NCBI GenBank assembly: GCA_022361195.1
Contig: JAKSBJ010000228.1
Span: 1-59,080, forward strand
Length of the DNA stretch: 59,080 nt
Direction: 5' to 3'
Origin: Flavobacteriales bacterium
Lineage (GTDB): Bacteria > Bacteroidota > Bacteroidia > Flavobacteriales_D > Crocinitomicaceae
Made by a program: the position numbers and the translations under genes. Below the pieces are notes generated by a model. It saw only the letters and a program-made list of their open reading frames with translations, did not search any database and had not been told where the DNA came from. Every line of letters begins with the position of its first letter. Within the stretch, counting starts at the first letter, position 1. This document shows, piece after piece, positions 9,043 through 19,610 of this stretch.

Positions 9043-10431
9043 TTATCGTTTCAAAATGAGTTTTTGGGAGGTTGACCTACCTTCCGTATCTATTACAATC
9101 CAATAAACACCATCTTGTAAACTGTTCAAATCAACAGAAGTAGTATGAGCACTAAAAGACTTACGATCAATAACCCCTTGTCCTAGCGCGTTTAAAACTC
9201 TAAGTTCAAATTCCTTTTTTGTGCTTTTATTATCAATCCATACCATTCCATTAGATGGATTAGGGTAAATCTCAAACAAAGGCAATTCTTCAGTCTCAAA
9301 ACCAATGTTGGTAACATGAAAACAGTCTGAGGTATCTGAACAGGCTCCGTTACTGAGCACCACAGCATAATTTCCGTTTGAAGTGGCAGTAAAACTTTGA
9401 TTGGTTTCTTCGTCGATAGGTGCAAAGGCATTATCGCAATTAATCCACTGATAGCTTAAACCTACAGCATTGGACGTTAGTACATTCGCAGTTTGAGTGA
9501 CACTTTCATCGATTTGTGAAACGATAATACTAGTTTCGACCGAAGCACTATCACAGCCCGTTAAAACAGCTGGGAAGTAAGAAGTATACACTACATCCTC
9601 TGTAATGTTACTTTGCGTTGTTCCATCGGGGAACATATAATCTTCTCCTTCACACAATTCAATCTCTTCCGTCTCCATTAAGTCTTCTTCCATCCCTTCA
9701 AGGTACAAGGCCCATACTTCGCAATCCGTCAATGCGTCCGAATAAATTCGGATATCATCCAGATAACCGTCTGTAGGTGAATCTATTTCATCAAAATACT
9801 GCTTAGTGGTTCCAATTTGCCACTCGGTATTGGTTCCCATAAAATCCTGAAACCAATAGGTTGAAGCGGCTGATCCCGATCCAAAGTCACCCACTACTTC
9901 CACTCCATTAATGTACAAGCTGGTTCCTTCTGTAGCTGAAACTACAAACACTAAATGATACCATTCGTCCACAACTAAAGGTACTGAAGGTACATCTACT
10001 TCCAACTCAGGAAAGCCTCCGTCACTATCATATGCCCTAAACCAAAAACGGTCTCCAAGCGTACCGGTTTCAATGGTTTCATGAAAGGGTCCTGGACTAC
10101 TTCCATTACCCTGCTTACCTAAAATATGGTTACGCCCTGACAAATTATCAAATGACGCCCAAACGGAATAAGATCCTTCAAAATTACTGGCCCATGTTGG
10201 ATCATCAATAGCGATGTAATCATTAATTCCGTCAAAACTATAGGCAGAAGCTGGATTTCCAAAACGATCGGCAACAAGTGTTGCTCCCATGACTACTCCG
10301 TTATTTGAATTGACAGACTCATCATTGGCATTTCCGTTAAAAGGATAATAGGCTTCTAAATTGTCGGTTGGAATTTGAGCATAACTTGCCAGAATAAGGC
10401 ACTGAGTTAGTGTAAAAAATATCTTCTTCAT
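9043..10431 (-). CDS. LamG-domain secreted protein with T9SS type A sorting domain
   Basis: Secreted or surface-attached protein, probably carbohydrate or matrix binding. The 462 residues start with a signal peptide ending SYAQ. A LamG/concanavalin-A-like domain follows (about 25-235), with YYPFNGNANDES, YSFDGINDYI, WYHLVFV, LYINGV and GYLDDIRIYSDAL motifs. A middle region carries paired cysteines (CEGEDYMFPDG, CDSASVE, CSDTSDCFHV). The last ~75 residues form a type A T9SS sorting domain with the hallmark FEIYPNPSNG start and DGVYWIVI...KLILKR end. Monocistronic, ending at its own terminator. Confidence 0.88.
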   Translation of the reverse strand: MKKIFFTLTQCLILASYAQIPTDNLEAYYPFNGNANDESVNSNNGVVMGATLVADRFGNPASAYSFDGINDYIAIDDPTWASNFEGSYSVWASFDNLSGRNHILGKQGNGSSPGPFHETIETGTLGDRFWFRAYDSDGGFPELEVDVPSVPLVVDEWYHLVFVVSATEGTSLYINGVEVVGDFGSGSAASTYWFQDFMGTNTEWQIGTTKQYFDEIDSPTDGYLDDIRIYSDALTDCEVWALYLEGMEEDLMETEEIELCEGEDYMFPDGTTQSNITEDVVYTSYFPAVLTGCDSASVETSIIVSQIDESVTQTANVLTSNAVGLSYQWINCDNAFAPIDEETNQSFTATSNGNYAVVLSNGACSDTSDCFHVTNIGFETEELPLFEIYPNPSNGMVWIDNKSTKKEFELRVLNALGQGVIDRKSFSAHTTSVDLNSLQDGVYWIVIDTEGRSTSQKLILKR

Positions 10432-10544
10432 ATCATTGATTTTGACATGAAGTTATGGCTTGATGAAAGCTTATTTAAACTTTCAGGATGATTGTTATCT
10501 AGAGTAAGCTTTCGTTGATTTAATGCTCAACATTGAGGCTGATT

Positions 10545-11477
<933 letters not shown>

Positions 11478-11532
11478 CTAATGTACGACTCTACAAGATA
11501 CGAAATAATCAGGCAAATATTTTGGTTGCCGG

Positions 11533-11569
11533 AAAATAAAAAGGCCCTTTTGGAAAGTCAAAAGGGCCT
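11533..11569 (-). terminator. Rho-independent terminator of the 615-residue T9SS cargo gene
   Basis: Stem AGGCCCTTTTG/CAAAAGGGCCT (11542-11552 with 11559-11569) followed on the minus strand by TTTTTATTTT. Confidence 0.92.
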
Positions 11570-11593
11570 CATTTTATTAAGAAATCTTAGTGA

Positions 11594-13441
11594 TTATTTC
11601 TTGATGAATTTTTTGTTTTGTTTTCCGTTAGCATTAACTACTTCAACAAAGTAAACTCCAGTTGAAAGGTCAGAAACGTCAATTGTTAAGTTTCTGTCTC
11701 CGTTGATATCACCAACAGCAACTGTTTGTAATGTTTTTCCTGAAATATCAAGGATGTTAACTGTTGTGTTTTCAGACTCAATCAAAGTCAAAGCAACATT
11801 TAACTCGTTGTTAGCAGGGTTAGGGTAAACATTGAAACGCTCGTGCATTGTCTCATCTTCAACTCCTGTGTAATCCAACATTTGGATTCTAACAGCAGCA
11901 GCAGAAGGTGAAATTAACTGAGCAATTGTTCCACTTCCGTCAGTACCCATTACTTGTCCTTGAGGAACTGGTCCTTGCATTTCCCAACCGGCAGAAGGGT
12001 CTCCACCATAGTGACCAGCGACAGCCAAAATGACATCTCCTTCAGAAACCGTCATTGGATCTTCAAGGATTAATTGTACCCACTCTCCTTCGTCAGCAGC
12101 AACAGTTGTGTATTCTTCTGATTCAGTGAACCACTCAAATTCACCAGCGTCATTATTGTATCTGTACAATGAGTAAATAACAACTTGATCAACTACATTT
12201 TCGTTATCGTTGAACTGTGAAGTAATGGCTCCTACAACACCATCATTTTCAATTCCGAAAACGTTACCAATTGAAGCAGGAAGACCATCGTTACCTGACC
12301 AGTTATAGAAAGCTCCTGACGGAGTTCCGTAATCTGCTCCGTAAGTGTACTCTGTCAATTCATAGTGATCGTCAGTCATAGAGTTATTTGCTTCATCCTC
12401 TGTCGCTTCAGCAGCGTCAGCAAAAGCATCAAAGTTGATTGTGTATTGTCCTAAATCAGTAGCAGTAAACCCAGTATTTACCCATACTGTATCATTTTCT
12501 CCGTTCGCCAAAGAACCGATAGTAGATGAAGTACCTGAAGCAACTACTGATGAAGAAGGATCTAAGATTTCCCAGTCAAACCCAATGTTTGATTGATCCA
12601 AGAATCCAATATTTTTAAGATCAGCACCAATTACAAATTCAGCAGCTTGGTCTTGAGGAACGTATGAGTACAAGTAACCATTTACATAGTCTCCTCTAAA
12701 TACTGTTGAAACTGTAATGTCATTATCTGGCAAGTCCAAAATTTGAACATTGTCAAATTGCCATCCGTAATCCCAGTTACCGTGCCATCTGAATCGAATC
12801 TGCACTTGTGTAGGATCTACAATGTAAGAAGTAATATTGATAGATACTAATTCAGGATTTGGTCGTCCTTCACGTCCAACTTCATTGTTCGCGATTTCGA
12901 TTTGATCCCAAGAAGCTCCAGCATCATCAGAAATTTCAAGGAAAATAGTATCCGACTGCCATCCAGCGTAGAATTGCTCCATTTCCAATTTCAAAGGATA
13001 AACCGGACCACCTGTTAAACCACCGGCAGTAAGGTCAATTACCGGAGATGTCAAAGTTGCCATTTCCTCCACTCCCATTGATCCGTCAGAATCAGAATCC
13101 AATAATACCCATGCAGTAGACGTAGATGTCAAAAGCGCTGGAATAACGAATGAAGAACCAGCATCATTAGCGTGACCTGTGCTCGTTGACTCAAATCCAG
13201 TAGGACCAAAAGCAACGTCTGCAGTCCAACCACCTAATGCTCCATCATCAAAATCTTCTGAAAAATAAGTAGCTCTGTCGAAGTGCCCCGCCTGAACATC
13301 TCTCATGTCAGTAAAAGTCACACTTCCGGGCTCGTGCTTGTCGCCCTCGAATTTATACATTTTCGCAGCTGCGTACGGCGCTTGCGCCACGGCCGCTCCC
13401 GCCAATAGGAACGTTCCGAGTAAAACGTAGATTTTTCTCAT
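11594..13441 (-). CDS. Large secreted protein, choice-of-anchor J-like, T9SS type A cargo
   Basis: A 615-residue extracellular protein of unknown function. A signal peptide (MRKIYVLLGTFLLAGAAVAQ) is followed by a jelly-roll, choice-of-anchor J-like domain (about 60-235). Its marks are SEDFDDGALGGWT, LTSPVIDLT, DTIFLEISDDAG and WQFDNVQILDLP. A CARDB-like beta domain (about 240-350, ending DDHYELTEY) and a further beta region come next. The last ~80 residues are a type A T9SS sorting domain (FNVYPNPANNELNV ... STGVYFVEVVNANGKQNKKFIKK). The strong terminator and promoter-like TAACTTTG upstream suggest its own, possibly highly expressed, transcript. Confidence 0.85.
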   Translation of the reverse strand: MRKIYVLLGTFLLAGAAVAQAPYAAAKMYKFEGDKHEPGSVTFTDMRDVQAGHFDRATYFSEDFDDGALGGWTADVAFGPTGFESTSTGHANDAGSSFVIPALLTSTSTAWVLLDSDSDGSMGVEEMATLTSPVIDLTAGGLTGGPVYPLKLEMEQFYAGWQSDTIFLEISDDAGASWDQIEIANNEVGREGRPNPELVSINITSYIVDPTQVQIRFRWHGNWDYGWQFDNVQILDLPDNDITVSTVFRGDYVNGYLYSYVPQDQAAEFVIGADLKNIGFLDQSNIGFDWEILDPSSSVVASGTSSTIGSLANGENDTVWVNTGFTATDLGQYTINFDAFADAAEATEDEANNSMTDDHYELTEYTYGADYGTPSGAFYNWSGNDGLPASIGNVFGIENDGVVGAITSQFNDNENVVDQVVIYSLYRYNNDAGEFEWFTESEEYTTVAADEGEWVQLILEDPMTVSEGDVILAVAGHYGGDPSAGWEMQGPVPQGQVMGTDGSGTIAQLISPSAAAVRIQMLDYTGVEDETMHERFNVYPNPANNELNVALTLIESENTTVNILDISGKTLQTVAVGDINGDRNLTIDVSDLSTGVYFVEVVNANGKQNKKFIKK

Positions 13442-13470
13442 AGTAAACTCTTTAGTAATTTTAGTTACCT

Positions 13471-13478
13471 CAAAGTTA
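13471..13478 (-). promoter_or_regulatory. -7 promoter element of the 615-residue secreted protein gene
   Basis: TAACTTTG on the minus strand is an exact TAnnTTTG match, placing transcription start about 23 bases before the ATG. A clear -33 element is not visible. Upstream at 13517-13542 is a 10-bp hairpin (TATACTTGTA/TACAAGTGTA) that could be gcvP's 3' hairpin or an operator. Confidence 0.5.
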
Positions 13479-13573
13479 ATAAATTTATACTAGTTAGTAA
13501 AACGCAAAAAGCACTTTATACTTGTAATCTTATACAAGTGTAAAATGGTTGATTTTGAAGGCCTGATACTTAT

Positions 13574-16456
13574 TTAGACGGTTTCTTCTGCGTAAGCTTC
13601 AATCGGAATACAAGCACATACTAAGTTCCTGTCTCCGTAGGCATTATCAACTCTACGTACTGGTGAGAAGTATTTACTATTGCGCAAATAAGCCAATGGA
13701 TAAGCGGCTTTTTCACGTGAGTAAGGGAAATCCCATTCATCACTAATCAACGAAGCTGCTGTATGCGGTGAATTTTTCAAGAGGTTATTTTCCTGATCCA
13801 ATCCTTGCTCAGCAATTTCATCAATTTCTTTTCGAATTTCGATCATTGCTTCAATGAAACGATCCAATTCGGCCATATCTTCACTTTCAGTTGGCTCGAT
13901 CATTAAGGTTCCGGCAACCGGGAAAGAAACCGTCGGTGCGTGGAAACCATAATCGATTAAACGCTTGGCAATGTCTCCAACCTCAACTCCTGCAGTCTTT
14001 TTAAACTCTCGGCAATCAGCAATCATTTCATGCGCAACTGTTCCATTTTTTCCTGTGTATAAAATTGGATAATGACTAGCCAATTTTGCCTTCAGGTAAT
14101 TCGCATTTAGAATGGCATTTTCAGTCGACTCTGTCAATCCATCAGCACCTAACATCTTGATGTAACCATAAGAGATTAACAATACCAATGCACTTCCGTA
14201 AGGAGCCGCAGAAATAGCTCTAATGGCCTTTTCTCCTCCTACATTAGCCACATGTGGGTTTCCAGGTAAAAATGGAACTAAATGAGCTCCTACTCCAATT
14301 GGCCCCATTCCAGGTCCACCTCCTCCATGAGGAATAGCAAATGTTTTATGCAGGTTTAAGTGACAAACGTCCGCTCCAATATTTCCAGGATTGGTTAATC
14401 CTACCTGAGCGTTCATATTTGCTCCGTCCATATAAACCTGTCCGCCATTTTTATGAACGATGTCCGTTACTTCTAAAATGGTTTCTTCGTAAACTCCATG
14501 AGTTGATGGATAAGTCACCATCAAAGCCGATAAATTATCCTTGTGCAATTCGGCTTTTTCCCTCAAGTCATCCAAATCGATATTTCCTAAATCATCACAT
14601 TTAGTCACCACTACCTTCATTCCGGCCATAATTGCAGATGCAGGGTTAGTTCCGTGTGCCGAAGCAGGAATTAAACAGATATTTCGGTTGAAATCCCCTC
14701 TTGATTCGTGATAGGCTTTAATCACCATCAATCCAGCATACTCACCTTGCGCTCCTGAATTTGGTTGTAAAGACATTCCCGCAAAACCAGTAATCTCACA
14801 CAAATCAGCAGCTAATTCATCCAATACTTCTTTATATCCAACCGTTTGATTTTCCGGAGCAAAAGGGTGAATAGAAGCAAATTCAGGCCATGACAATGGC
14901 ATCAATTCTGATGCTGCATTCAATTTCATGGTACAAGATCCCAAGGAGATCATTGAGTGAACCAATGAAAGGTCTTTATTTTCAAGACTCTTTAAATAAC
15001 GCATCATTTGAGTTTCTGAATGATGGCTATTAAAAATTGGGTGATCTAAAATTTTATCAGAACGGTGCAGGTTTGACCCTAAAGGACATTTTTCCTTCAT
15101 CCAATCTCCATTCCCAACATCTGTTCCACTGTGGCCAATTCCTTCAGCAAAAACATCCAACACATTCTTAATATCAGTTGTGTTAACCGTTTCATCCATT
15201 GAAATAGTTAACTCATTTTCTTTTACATAACGTAAGTTGATTCCTTTTGCCTCAGCGGCCGAACGAATCTTATCAGTCGTGATTCCATCAGGCAAACCAA
15301 TGTGAATGGTATCAAAATACTGTCCATTTAAGGAAGTATAACCGTACTCTTTTAATCGTTCCTCAAGGTAAACTGCTTTTAAATGAATATCGATAGCGAT
15401 ACTTCTCAACTTTTTTGGTCCGTGATAAACAGCATAACTACTTGCCATTACGGCTAACAAAGCCTGAGCTGTACAAATGTTAGAAGTTGCTTTATCACGC
15501 TTAATGTGTTGCTCACGTGTTTGCAAAGCCATTCTAAGAGCATAATTTCCTTCAGCATCAACAGACACACCTATGATTCGTCCTGGAATGTTTCTTTTAT
15601 ACTCTTCGCGAGTTGCGAAATAAGCCGCGTGAGGACCACCAAACCCGAGTGGAACTCCAAAACGTTGTGTGTTTCCAAATACAACATCCGCACCTACATG
15701 CCCAGGAGCTTTTAAAACTACCAAAGACATAATATCGGCTCCTACACCTACTTTTACACCCGCATCGTGTGCCAAAGAAATGAATCCTTCAAGATCACTT
15801 ACTTTTCCAAAGGTATTTGGGAATTGAACAATTGCACCAAAGAAGGTTTCGTCCAATTGAATATTTTCAGGGGAATCAATTACAACCTCAACACCAATAT
15901 TCTCTGCTCTGCCTAATACACAATCAATAGTTTGAGCGTAACAATCAGAAGCAACAAAGAACTTAGAAACATTTCCTTTCTTCTGATCTCTGCTTCGAGA
16001 GTTGAAGAACATGATCATAGTCTCAGCAGCAGCTGTAGCCTCATCCAATAAAGAGGCATTTGCCAATTCCATTCCGGTTAAATCCGAAATCATGGTTTGG
16101 AAATTCAATAAAGCTTCCAAACGACCTTGTGAGATCTCAGCTTGATAAGGCGTGTAAGCCGTATACCAACCTGGATTTTCAAAAATATTTCTGAGGTTAA
16201 CAGAAGGGACAATGGTATCATTATAACCTTGTCCGATATATGATTTATAAACTTTATTCTTAGCCGCCTTAGCTTTAAGATGACTCAAATACTCATTTTC
16301 CGTCATAGCAGGAGACAAGTTTAATGCCTTGTCTAACCTAATTTGAGCAGGAACCGTTTTGTCTACCAATTCGTTAATTGAATTTACACCAACTGCCTCT
16401 AGCATTGCCGTTTGCTCTGCTTCCTTCGGTCCGATATGTCTATCTTTAAAAATCAT
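13574..16456 (-). CDS. gcvP: Glycine dehydrogenase (decarboxylating), P-protein
   Basis: PLP-dependent glycine decarboxylase of the glycine cleavage system. It passes the aminomethyl group to the lipoyl H-protein in the cytoplasm. The 960-residue single-chain protein (usual length ~950-960) starts with the typical FKDRHIGP. It contains the PLP-binding lysine K704 in HLNLHKTFAIPHGGGGPGMGPIGV and the glycine-rich QPNSGAQGEYAGL loop. Its C-terminus has RVDNAYGDRNLVCAC, also conserved. A purine-rich GAGGT precedes the ATG by five bases, an unusually clear Shine-Dalgarno for this group. No gcvT or gcvH is adjacent. Confidence 0.97.
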   Translation of the reverse strand: MIFKDRHIGPKEAEQTAMLEAVGVNSINELVDKTVPAQIRLDKALNLSPAMTENEYLSHLKAKAAKNKVYKSYIGQGYNDTIVPSVNLRNIFENPGWYTAYTPYQAEISQGRLEALLNFQTMISDLTGMELANASLLDEATAAAETMIMFFNSRSRDQKKGNVSKFFVASDCYAQTIDCVLGRAENIGVEVVIDSPENIQLDETFFGAIVQFPNTFGKVSDLEGFISLAHDAGVKVGVGADIMSLVVLKAPGHVGADVVFGNTQRFGVPLGFGGPHAAYFATREEYKRNIPGRIIGVSVDAEGNYALRMALQTREQHIKRDKATSNICTAQALLAVMASSYAVYHGPKKLRSIAIDIHLKAVYLEERLKEYGYTSLNGQYFDTIHIGLPDGITTDKIRSAAEAKGINLRYVKENELTISMDETVNTTDIKNVLDVFAEGIGHSGTDVGNGDWMKEKCPLGSNLHRSDKILDHPIFNSHHSETQMMRYLKSLENKDLSLVHSMISLGSCTMKLNAASELMPLSWPEFASIHPFAPENQTVGYKEVLDELAADLCEITGFAGMSLQPNSGAQGEYAGLMVIKAYHESRGDFNRNICLIPASAHGTNPASAIMAGMKVVVTKCDDLGNIDLDDLREKAELHKDNLSALMVTYPSTHGVYEETILEVTDIVHKNGGQVYMDGANMNAQVGLTNPGNIGADVCHLNLHKTFAIPHGGGGPGMGPIGVGAHLVPFLPGNPHVANVGGEKAIRAISAAPYGSALVLLISYGYIKMLGADGLTESTENAILNANYLKAKLASHYPILYTGKNGTVAHEMIADCREFKKTAGVEVGDIAKRLIDYGFHAPTVSFPVAGTLMIEPTESEDMAELDRFIEAMIEIRKEIDEIAEQGLDQENNLLKNSPHTAASLISDEWDFPYSREKAAYPLAYLRNSKYFSPVRRVDNAYGDRNLVCACIPIEAYAEETV

Positions 16457-16502
16457 ATTTACCTCTTTAATTTCGTTTTAATCTCCCTAAAAATGTAGCT
16501 TA

Positions 16503-16510
16503 CAAATATA
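16503..16510 (-). promoter_or_regulatory. -7 promoter element of gcvP
   Basis: TATATTTG on the minus strand is an exact TAnnTTTG match about 47 bases upstream of the gcvP ATG, giving a leader of roughly 40 bases. I see no glycine riboswitch architecture in this leader, which is too short for one. Confidence 0.55.
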
Positions 16511-16707
16511 ATTGATTTGCTTTTATCAGCTCTTTTTAAAAAAAGTATCTTAACATCGCCGATTCTTTTTGTTAATTAACCGCTCATTTTGTGTGAAATT
16601 AATCTACCGAACATCTGAATAGCAGATTTGTTCATTGAATTGATTTACGAATCAGCCGCATTTGTTGAAAAGATTAGCGATTAAAAAATAATTTACGACC
16701 TTTGAGT

Positions 16708-17427
16708 ATGATCAATGCATCTGTTATGTTGAACAGCAAAACGACCCTTTTTTGTCTCTTTTCCATTCTTTTCTTTTCTTATTCGGTTTTTTCTCAGGAA
16801 GATTCGCTTTTGATGTTAAATGGCCGAACATTTAAAGGAGATATTGGTCGCACCAACGACGGAATTATCTCCATTACGATTCCAAAGAAAAAAGGAAAAA
16901 CCAAACAGTTTGACATTGCCTCTTATCGTGTATTTTCTTACTATAAAGATGGTAAAGCCACTACTGTTTACAATCAGGACGAATTGCAAGGCAACTACCT
17001 CTCGGTGATTGAGTCACACAATGCCACCATGGGAATGTATGATGCACGTATTACCTATAAGCCACGATTAGCCTTTTGGAGTAGTTTTGCTATTGGGTTA
17101 GGATCATCCATTTACGATACTTACAGATCTAAAGATGTTATTGGGATTGACGGTGAAGTTGAAATTGAAAAGGGATTTTTTAATAGTCCAATATCCGTTT
17201 TCCCATTCTTTGTTCCACCGACACTTACCGGAATATGGGCTATTCCTAAATTGAGAGTAAAGCAAAAACACATGCTTCACAATCAATTTGAAAATGATCC
17301 TCATTATTATCGGGGATTTAATCGAATTTCAAGACAAAAAAGAACCTTGTATGCTTTAAGAGGAAGTGCTTTGGGGGTTGCAACGGGAATTCTTATTCAT
17401 ATTGGTTATAATCTCATTAGTGATTGA
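16708..17427 (+). CDS. Secreted or membrane protein of unknown function
   Basis: Not recognised. A 239-residue product from ATG 16708 (ATG 16726 is an equally good start and gives the more usual signal peptide MLNSKTTLFCLFSILFFSYSVFSQ). After it come a short domain opening LLMLNGRTFKGDIG..., a Bacteroidota pattern seen in proteins that define a small surface 'translation' domain, and a C-terminal half. That half has two hydrophobic stretches (AFWSSFAIGLGSSIY; FFVPPTLTGIWAIP) and a final one (GSALGVATGILIHIGYNL). It could be an inner-membrane or small outer-membrane protein. Its stop overlaps the start of the UbiA-like gene, so the two are translated together. Confidence 0.65.
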   Translation: MINASVMLNSKTTLFCLFSILFFSYSVFSQEDSLLMLNGRTFKGDIGRTNDGIISITIPKKKGKTKQFDIASYRVFSYYKDGKATTVYNQDELQGNYLSVIESHNATMGMYDARITYKPRLAFWSSFAIGLGSSIYDTYRSKDVIGIDGEVEIEKGFFNSPISVFPFFVPPTLTGIWAIPKLRVKQKHMLHNQFENDPHYYRGFNRISRQKRTLYALRGSALGVATGILIHIGYNLISD

Positions 17428-18260
17428 TTTTTCGCAACTTCATACAGTTCGTCGTTTATACGAATTGCTGGATTTCGGTTGGAGCAGCAGCCCTTGCAGC
17501 TCAATATTATCTCTTTTTTGAGCAGGAAGTCGATTACGGATTTTTGTTTTTTCTTTTTTTTGGAACTCAGTTGACGTATATCTTTCAACGTCTGGTTAAA
17601 CTCAATCACAAAAATAAACATGACAGTCCACGACTTCGTTGGATGAAACGTAACCCAATCATCAGTCGTTTCTTTTTATTTCTTTCGTTGGGAGGATGCT
17701 TGTTTCTCCTTTTCTTTTTTCCACCTGAGATTCTTTTCTTTCTAGCAGTCTTGGGCTTTATTTCCTTTTTCTACATTCGAAAATTTCCTGGTGAAAAAGG
17801 AAAAAACCTGCGTGATATTCCACACCTCAAAATATACCTCATTGCCATTGTTTGGGCCGTGAGTAGCAGTTTTCTTCCTGCATTTTTAGCAGAGCAGGAA
17901 TGGAACAACAACCTCATTTTACTTTTTCTGGCCAATTTCCTCTACATCATTGCCATTACTATTCCTTTTGACATTCGTGATTTGCATTTGGACGAAAGAG
18001 AGAAACAAACCATTCCGCAATTGCTTGGGGTAAAAAAAGCCAAAATATTAGCGGTTATCTTAGCCGCAGGGGCGGCTGTATTGTTGTACGTACTCAACAG
18101 TAATTTCGTACCTGCATTAATTGCAATTTTAGGGGTCACTTCAGCCTTAGTCCTCTATTCCAAACCTAAACACAAAGACCTTTATTATTCTTTTGGGGTG
18201 GACGGACTTCTCCCACTGCAGTTTGTACTGCTTTTGCTTAATTTCCTCTTACTTTCTTAA
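17424..18260 (+). CDS. UbiA-like polytopic membrane protein
   Basis: A 278-residue membrane protein with about eight hydrophobic helices, resembling the UbiA prenyltransferase superfamily. The second Asp-rich motif is present as PFDIRDLHLDEREKQTIPQLLG. The first NDxxD-type motif is degenerate (the corresponding segment reads QRLVKLNHKNKHDSP), so catalytic activity is uncertain. No ATG exists in the first 70 codons; I use TTG 17424, whose TTGA overlaps the stop of the preceding gene and implies translational coupling. The 3' end overlaps hemL by 4 bases. Function is unknown; a lost or altered prenyltransferase is one option. Confidence 0.7.
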   Translation: MIFRNFIQFVVYTNCWISVGAAALAAQYYLFFEQEVDYGFLFFLFFGTQLTYIFQRLVKLNHKNKHDSPRLRWMKRNPIISRFFLFLSLGGCLFLLFFFPPEILFFLAVLGFISFFYIRKFPGEKGKNLRDIPHLKIYLIAIVWAVSSSFLPAFLAEQEWNNNLILLFLANFLYIIAITIPFDIRDLHLDEREKQTIPQLLGVKKAKILAVILAAGAAVLLYVLNSNFVPALIAILGVTSALVLYSKPKHKDLYYSFGVDGLLPLQFVLLLLNFLLLS

Positions 18261-19555
18261 CTAAAAAGTCGATCCAAAACAGCACAAATTTTGCTGGCTG
18301 CCTCTGAAAGCACTTCGGTTGTATGAGCAGTAGAAACAAATCCAACTTCATATCCCGAAGGACCTAAGTAAACTCCCTCATCCAATAAATAACCATAGAA
18401 TTTTCTGAAATGATCCATTGAATCCGGATCAATATCATCTGCCTTACGAATGGCTTCCAAATCAGAGAAAGCAAACCAGAAAATAGATCCAATTGAGAAA
18501 ATTTCAAACTTATACCCTTTTTCAGTCACATGATCTGTAATTTGCCTTACAAATGCCTGTGTTCTTGCCTCCTGCCCCTCGTAAAAACCTTCTTTAGCAC
18601 ATTCTTTCAATTGTGCATATCCAGCTGCCATAGCTACTGGGTTTCCGCTCAAGGTTCCTGCTTGGTAAACATTTCCTAATGGAGAAATATGTCCCATTAT
18701 TTCAGCCGAAGCACCATAAGCTCCAACTGGTAATCCTCCTCCAATAATTTTACCGTAAGTGATAATATCAGGCTGAATTCCGTACAGTTCTGCAGCTCCG
18801 GAAAAAGCAACTCTAAAACCAGAAATCACCTCATCAAAAAACAACAAAATTCCATGCTGCGTACAAACCTCTCTCAAGTACAATAAAAAGTCCTTATCCT
18901 GTAATAAAAGACCATTGTTTGCAGGAATAGGCTCAATAATGATACAAGCAATTTCTTTCCCGTAATTCTCCAAACAAGTATTTAACGCTTCCTTATCATT
19001 TAAGGGTAATACGATTGTTTCTTGCGAAAAAGCCTCTGGCACACCAGCCGAAGAAGAAGTACCAAATGTCGCCAATCCTGAACCCGCTTTTACCAAAAGA
19101 GAATCAGCATGACCATGGTAACATCCGTCGAACTTCACAATTTTATCACGTCCTGTATACCCTCGCGCCAATCGAATTCCGGACATTACCGCCTCGGTTC
19201 CCGAACTAACGAATCGAATTTTTTCGATGAAGGGGTTTCGACTTAGAATTAAGTCTCCCAGCTTATTTTCCAATTCAGTTGGTGCTCCAAAAGAAGTTCC
19301 GTTTTGCAAAGCTTCCTCAATTCCTTTTCTAACTTCAGGATGATTGTGACCTAAAATTAGCGGTCCCCAACTACAACAAAAATCTGTAAATCGATTTCCA
19401 TCTTCGTCCCAAATGTAGCATTGATCGCCTTTTTTAATGAAAAGTGGCACTCCGTCCACACTCTTAAATGCTCTTACCGGAGAATTTACACCGCCCGGAA
19501 AAAGCTGCTTTGCCCGATCGAATAGTTCACTAGATTTTTGTCTTGATATCGCCAT
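18257..19555 (-). CDS. hemL: Glutamate-1-semialdehyde 2,1-aminomutase
   Basis: PLP enzyme of the C5 haem pathway that converts glutamate-1-semialdehyde to 5-aminolevulinate in the cytoplasm. The 432 residues show the N-terminal LFPGGVNSPVRAF signature, GPLILGHNHP, SSGTEAVMSGIRLARGYTGRDKIVKFDGCYHGH, FDEVISGFR and the PLP lysine K269 in TYGKIIGGGLPVGAYG. Length and motifs match the family. No other hem gene is adjacent. It shares a 55-base intergenic space with kynU, transcribed the other way. Confidence 0.97.
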   Translation of the reverse strand: MAISRQKSSELFDRAKQLFPGGVNSPVRAFKSVDGVPLFIKKGDQCYIWDEDGNRFTDFCCSWGPLILGHNHPEVRKGIEEALQNGTSFGAPTELENKLGDLILSRNPFIEKIRFVSSGTEAVMSGIRLARGYTGRDKIVKFDGCYHGHADSLLVKAGSGLATFGTSSSAGVPEAFSQETIVLPLNDKEALNTCLENYGKEIACIIIEPIPANNGLLLQDKDFLLYLREVCTQHGILLFFDEVISGFRVAFSGAAELYGIQPDIITYGKIIGGGLPVGAYGASAEIMGHISPLGNVYQAGTLSGNPVAMAAGYAQLKECAKEGFYEGQEARTQAFVRQITDHVTEKGYKFEIFSIGSIFWFAFSDLEAIRKADDIDPDSMDHFRKFYGYLLDEGVYLGPSGYEVGFVSTAHTTEVLSEAASKICAVLDRLFS

Positions 19556-19572
19556 ATTTATTGATTGTTCTG

Positions 19573-19580
19573 TATCTTTG
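19573..19580 (+). promoter_or_regulatory. -7 promoter element of kynU
   Basis: TATCTTTG, an exact TAnnTTTG match 30 bases upstream of the kynU ATG. Confidence 0.6.
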
Positions 19581-19595
19581 AGCTCATTGAGTCTG

Positions 19596-19603
19596 CAAAT
19601 TTA
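19596..19603 (-). promoter_or_regulatory. -7 promoter element of hemL
   Basis: TAAATTTG on the minus strand, exact TAnnTTTG, about 41 bases upstream of the hemL ATG. It lies 15 bases from the kynU element on the other strand, so the two promoters overlap face to face. Confidence 0.6.
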
Positions 19604-19610
19604 ATAAACA

